39,198 bases of DNA from Streptomyces sp. Ru72. GTDB lineage: Bacteria; Actinomycetota; Actinomycetes; Streptomycetales; Streptomycetaceae. The stretch's first letter is position 1. Each line of letters starts with the position of its first letter. The stretch covers positions 1 through 39,198 of the forward strand of contig NZ_PQSR01000070.1 of the NCBI RefSeq assembly GCF_002920635.1. The letters run 5' to 3'. Shown here one piece after another: positions 38,097 through 39,198 of this stretch. Below the pieces are notes generated by a model. That model ran no database searches, was not told the origin of the DNA, and saw only the letters and a program-made list of their open reading frames with translations. Made by a program: the position numbers and the translations under genes.

Positions 38097-39191
38097 CTAC
38101 AAGGTCCAGACGTGGAGGGCGCTGTCGAGGTCGGACACGGTGTACCAGGTGCCGTCTCCGAGAGCCTTCGGCAGACCTGACACTTCGAAGGGGTAGGTGA
38201 GCCGGTCGATCAGCCGCATGTCGGCCGCATCGACGAGCCAGTGCCGGCCTGTGCCGAACTCCTCGTCGCTCTCGACGGTCCCTACGACGAGGGTGCTCTC
38301 GTCGAGGAAGCCTCCCTCGTAGTCGAAGAACGCCTGGGCCTCGCCGTCTTCGGCTTCCTCTTCGATCGCGGGATGCTGCGGGACCGCGTCCGCACCCAGC
38401 TCGGCTACCGCCGAGCCGTCGGTGACCCGATGAACGGCAAGGATGTCCTGGTCATGGGTCACGGTGAGCAGGCGGGCTCCGCTTGGGCTCACCGCCAACA
38501 GGACACGGTCCTCGTCGCCGAAGTTGTCGACGACGAGGGCATGACCGTCCCACCGCCCCCATCTCAGAGGAGCACCATCCTGGCCCTCACCGATGGTCAG
38601 ACCCATCTGGCCGGGGTCCGGGTGCGGCACATGGACGGAACCTGCCGCTGCCGTCCCCGTCTCGGCACGTGCCAGCAGCGTGCCGTCCGCAGCGTTGATG
38701 ACCAGCCATTCCTCCCCACGGCCACCGTCCGGGACCTCGTGCGCCAAGGGGCCGCTGATATGGGCCCACACGATTTTCCCGTCTGCGGAGAAGCCGGCCG
38801 AGCCACTGCTGGCGAACCGATGATCTCGGTCCTCCGCGTACTCGGTGAAGTCCATGTGCCCGCCCGCACAGCCCGCCCAGCAGTGGTGCCGCAGTTCCCA
38901 CTGCACATTGCCCGACCGATCAATGGCCCTAAGCGCGTGCGGTCCTGCGAAGACAGCCAGATCGGCGGCAGGCGACACCGCCCACGAGCCGAACCGGCGC
39001 GGCCAGGGCGCCGGAAAGCGGACGGTCGAGGCCGTGGTCGGCGGCTTGAGTTCCTGCACGATCAGCTCTGTGTCACCTCGCTGCACCAGTAGCCGCGACG
39101 TGGGCCACGACTCCAGATAAGGGCCGCCGTCTGCTCCAGAGAAGGCCCAAGGGGCTGCGAGCGTAGTCACGAGGCGAGCAAGGTATGGCAC
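38097..39191 (-). CDS. Hypothetical beta-propeller-like protein (start may lie beyond window)
   Basis: At least 364 residues are open from GTG 39191; the frame continues to the window edge, so the true start could be outside. There is no signal peptide, and repeated strand-turn blocks ending in W/D-x-x pattern suggest a propeller: PWPRRFGSWAVSPAADLAVF, HALRAIDRSGNVQWELRHHC, GFSADGKIVWAHISGP, EEWLVINAADGTLLARAETG, RVLLAVSPSGARLLTVTHDQ, DILAVHRVTDGSAVAELGAD, and the C-terminal STLVVGTVESDEEFGTGRHW followed by DSALHVWTL. A Cys/His-rich insert (HHCWAGCAGGHMDF) is unusual. Similar uncharacterised proteins occur in Streptomyces. A decayed fragment with a comparable VHIWD pattern is at about 15610-15860. 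Confidence 0.75.
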   Translation of the reverse strand: MPYLARLVTTLAAPWAFSGADGGPYLESWPTSRLLVQRGDTELIVQELKPPTTASTVRFPAPWPRRFGSWAVSPAADLAVFAGPHALRAIDRSGNVQWELRHHCWAGCAGGHMDFTEYAEDRDHRFASSGSAGFSADGKIVWAHISGPLAHEVPDGGRGEEWLVINAADGTLLARAETGTAAAGSVHVPHPDPGQMGLTIGEGQDGAPLRWGRWDGHALVVDNFGDEDRVLLAVSPSGARLLTVTHDQDILAVHRVTDGSAVAELGADAVPQHPAIEEEAEDGEAQAFFDYEGGFLDESTLVVGTVESDEEFGTGRHWLVDAADMRLIDRLTYPFEVSGLPKALGDGTWYTVSDLDSALHVWTL

Positions 39192-39198
39192 AGGGACT

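Noticed and set aside
1..39198. CRISPR array
   Set aside because: No set of regularly spaced direct repeats was found; the only tandem repeat (30221-30275) is a short inverted-repeat cluster.

Overview
The window is high-GC actinobacterial DNA, almost certainly Streptomyces or a close relative. Codon third positions are strongly GC-biased, start and stop codons of adjacent genes often overlap by 4 nt (ATGA/GTGA), and many genes lack a clear ribosome binding site. The gene families (CBM13-bearing secreted xylan enzymes, ROK, TetR and ArsR regulators, a LinA-like nucleotidyltransferase, a Zur-type box) are typical of Streptomyces accessory DNA. At least five decayed transposase fragments and several broken genes show that the region has been rearranged repeatedly.

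Layout. (1) 1-2464: a secreted GH10 xylanase-CBM13-GH62 arabinofuranosidase fusion on the minus strand, whose last few codons lie outside the window. (2) 2.8-6.2 kb: a methyltransferase, a DUF6233-like remnant, an alpha/beta hydrolase, and a small protein plus ArsR-type regulator with a tandem operator. (3) 6.5-13.4 kb: a class III aminotransferase-like phospho-lyase plus an APH-type kinase operon, a decayed ISAs1 transposase, a stand-alone CBM13-GH62 arabinofuranosidase, and a ROK regulator. The operon promoter and the promoter region upstream of the ROK gene share one 15-bp operator in the same position relative to the -10 box. (4) 13.5-16.9 kb: a graveyard of relics (a collapsed copy of the transporter operon further right, IS5-like and IS630 fragments, beta-propeller and DUF2156-like remnants) with intact VOC and LinA-like genes between them. 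(5) 16.96-20.5 kb: a Zur-type box followed by a peptide/metallophore-type binding lipoprotein and a fused two-domain permease. No ATPase genes are present. (6) 20.5-25.8 kb: a ketosynthase and TetR divergent pair, an IS-derived palindrome, a degenerate tRNA-like sequence, a VOC protein, and a TetR/SDR divergent pair. (7) 26.0-29.1 kb: a tightly coupled MFS-micropeptide-GNAT-MFS operon. (8) 29.2-31.5 kb: a dienelactone-hydrolase-like gene behind a leader peptide and hairpin, and a secreted SGNH esterase-CBM13. (9) 32.6-34.2 kb: a membrane protein and TetR divergent pair with two perfect 19-bp operators. (10) 34.3-37.8 kb: an ABC-2 exporter (ATPase and permease) followed by a squalene/phytoene-synthase-family enzyme and a polyprenyl diphosphate synthase, which looks like a compact isoprenoid biosynthesis and export locus. 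(11) The right end: a beta-propeller-like hypothetical protein.

How the genes work together. Three secreted CBM13 enzymes (GH10-GH62, GH62, SGNH esterase) cover xylan backbone cleavage, arabinose removal and probably deacetylation. The kinase and PLP enzyme form a plausible route that phosphorylates an amino alcohol and then eliminates phosphate; the ROK protein probably regulates it. The Zur box suggests that the transporter serves zinc or zincophore uptake. The strongest candidates for something undescribed are the ABC-PSY-IDS locus, the Zur-linked fused permease with its relic paralogue, and the ROK-controlled kinase/phospho-lyase unit.
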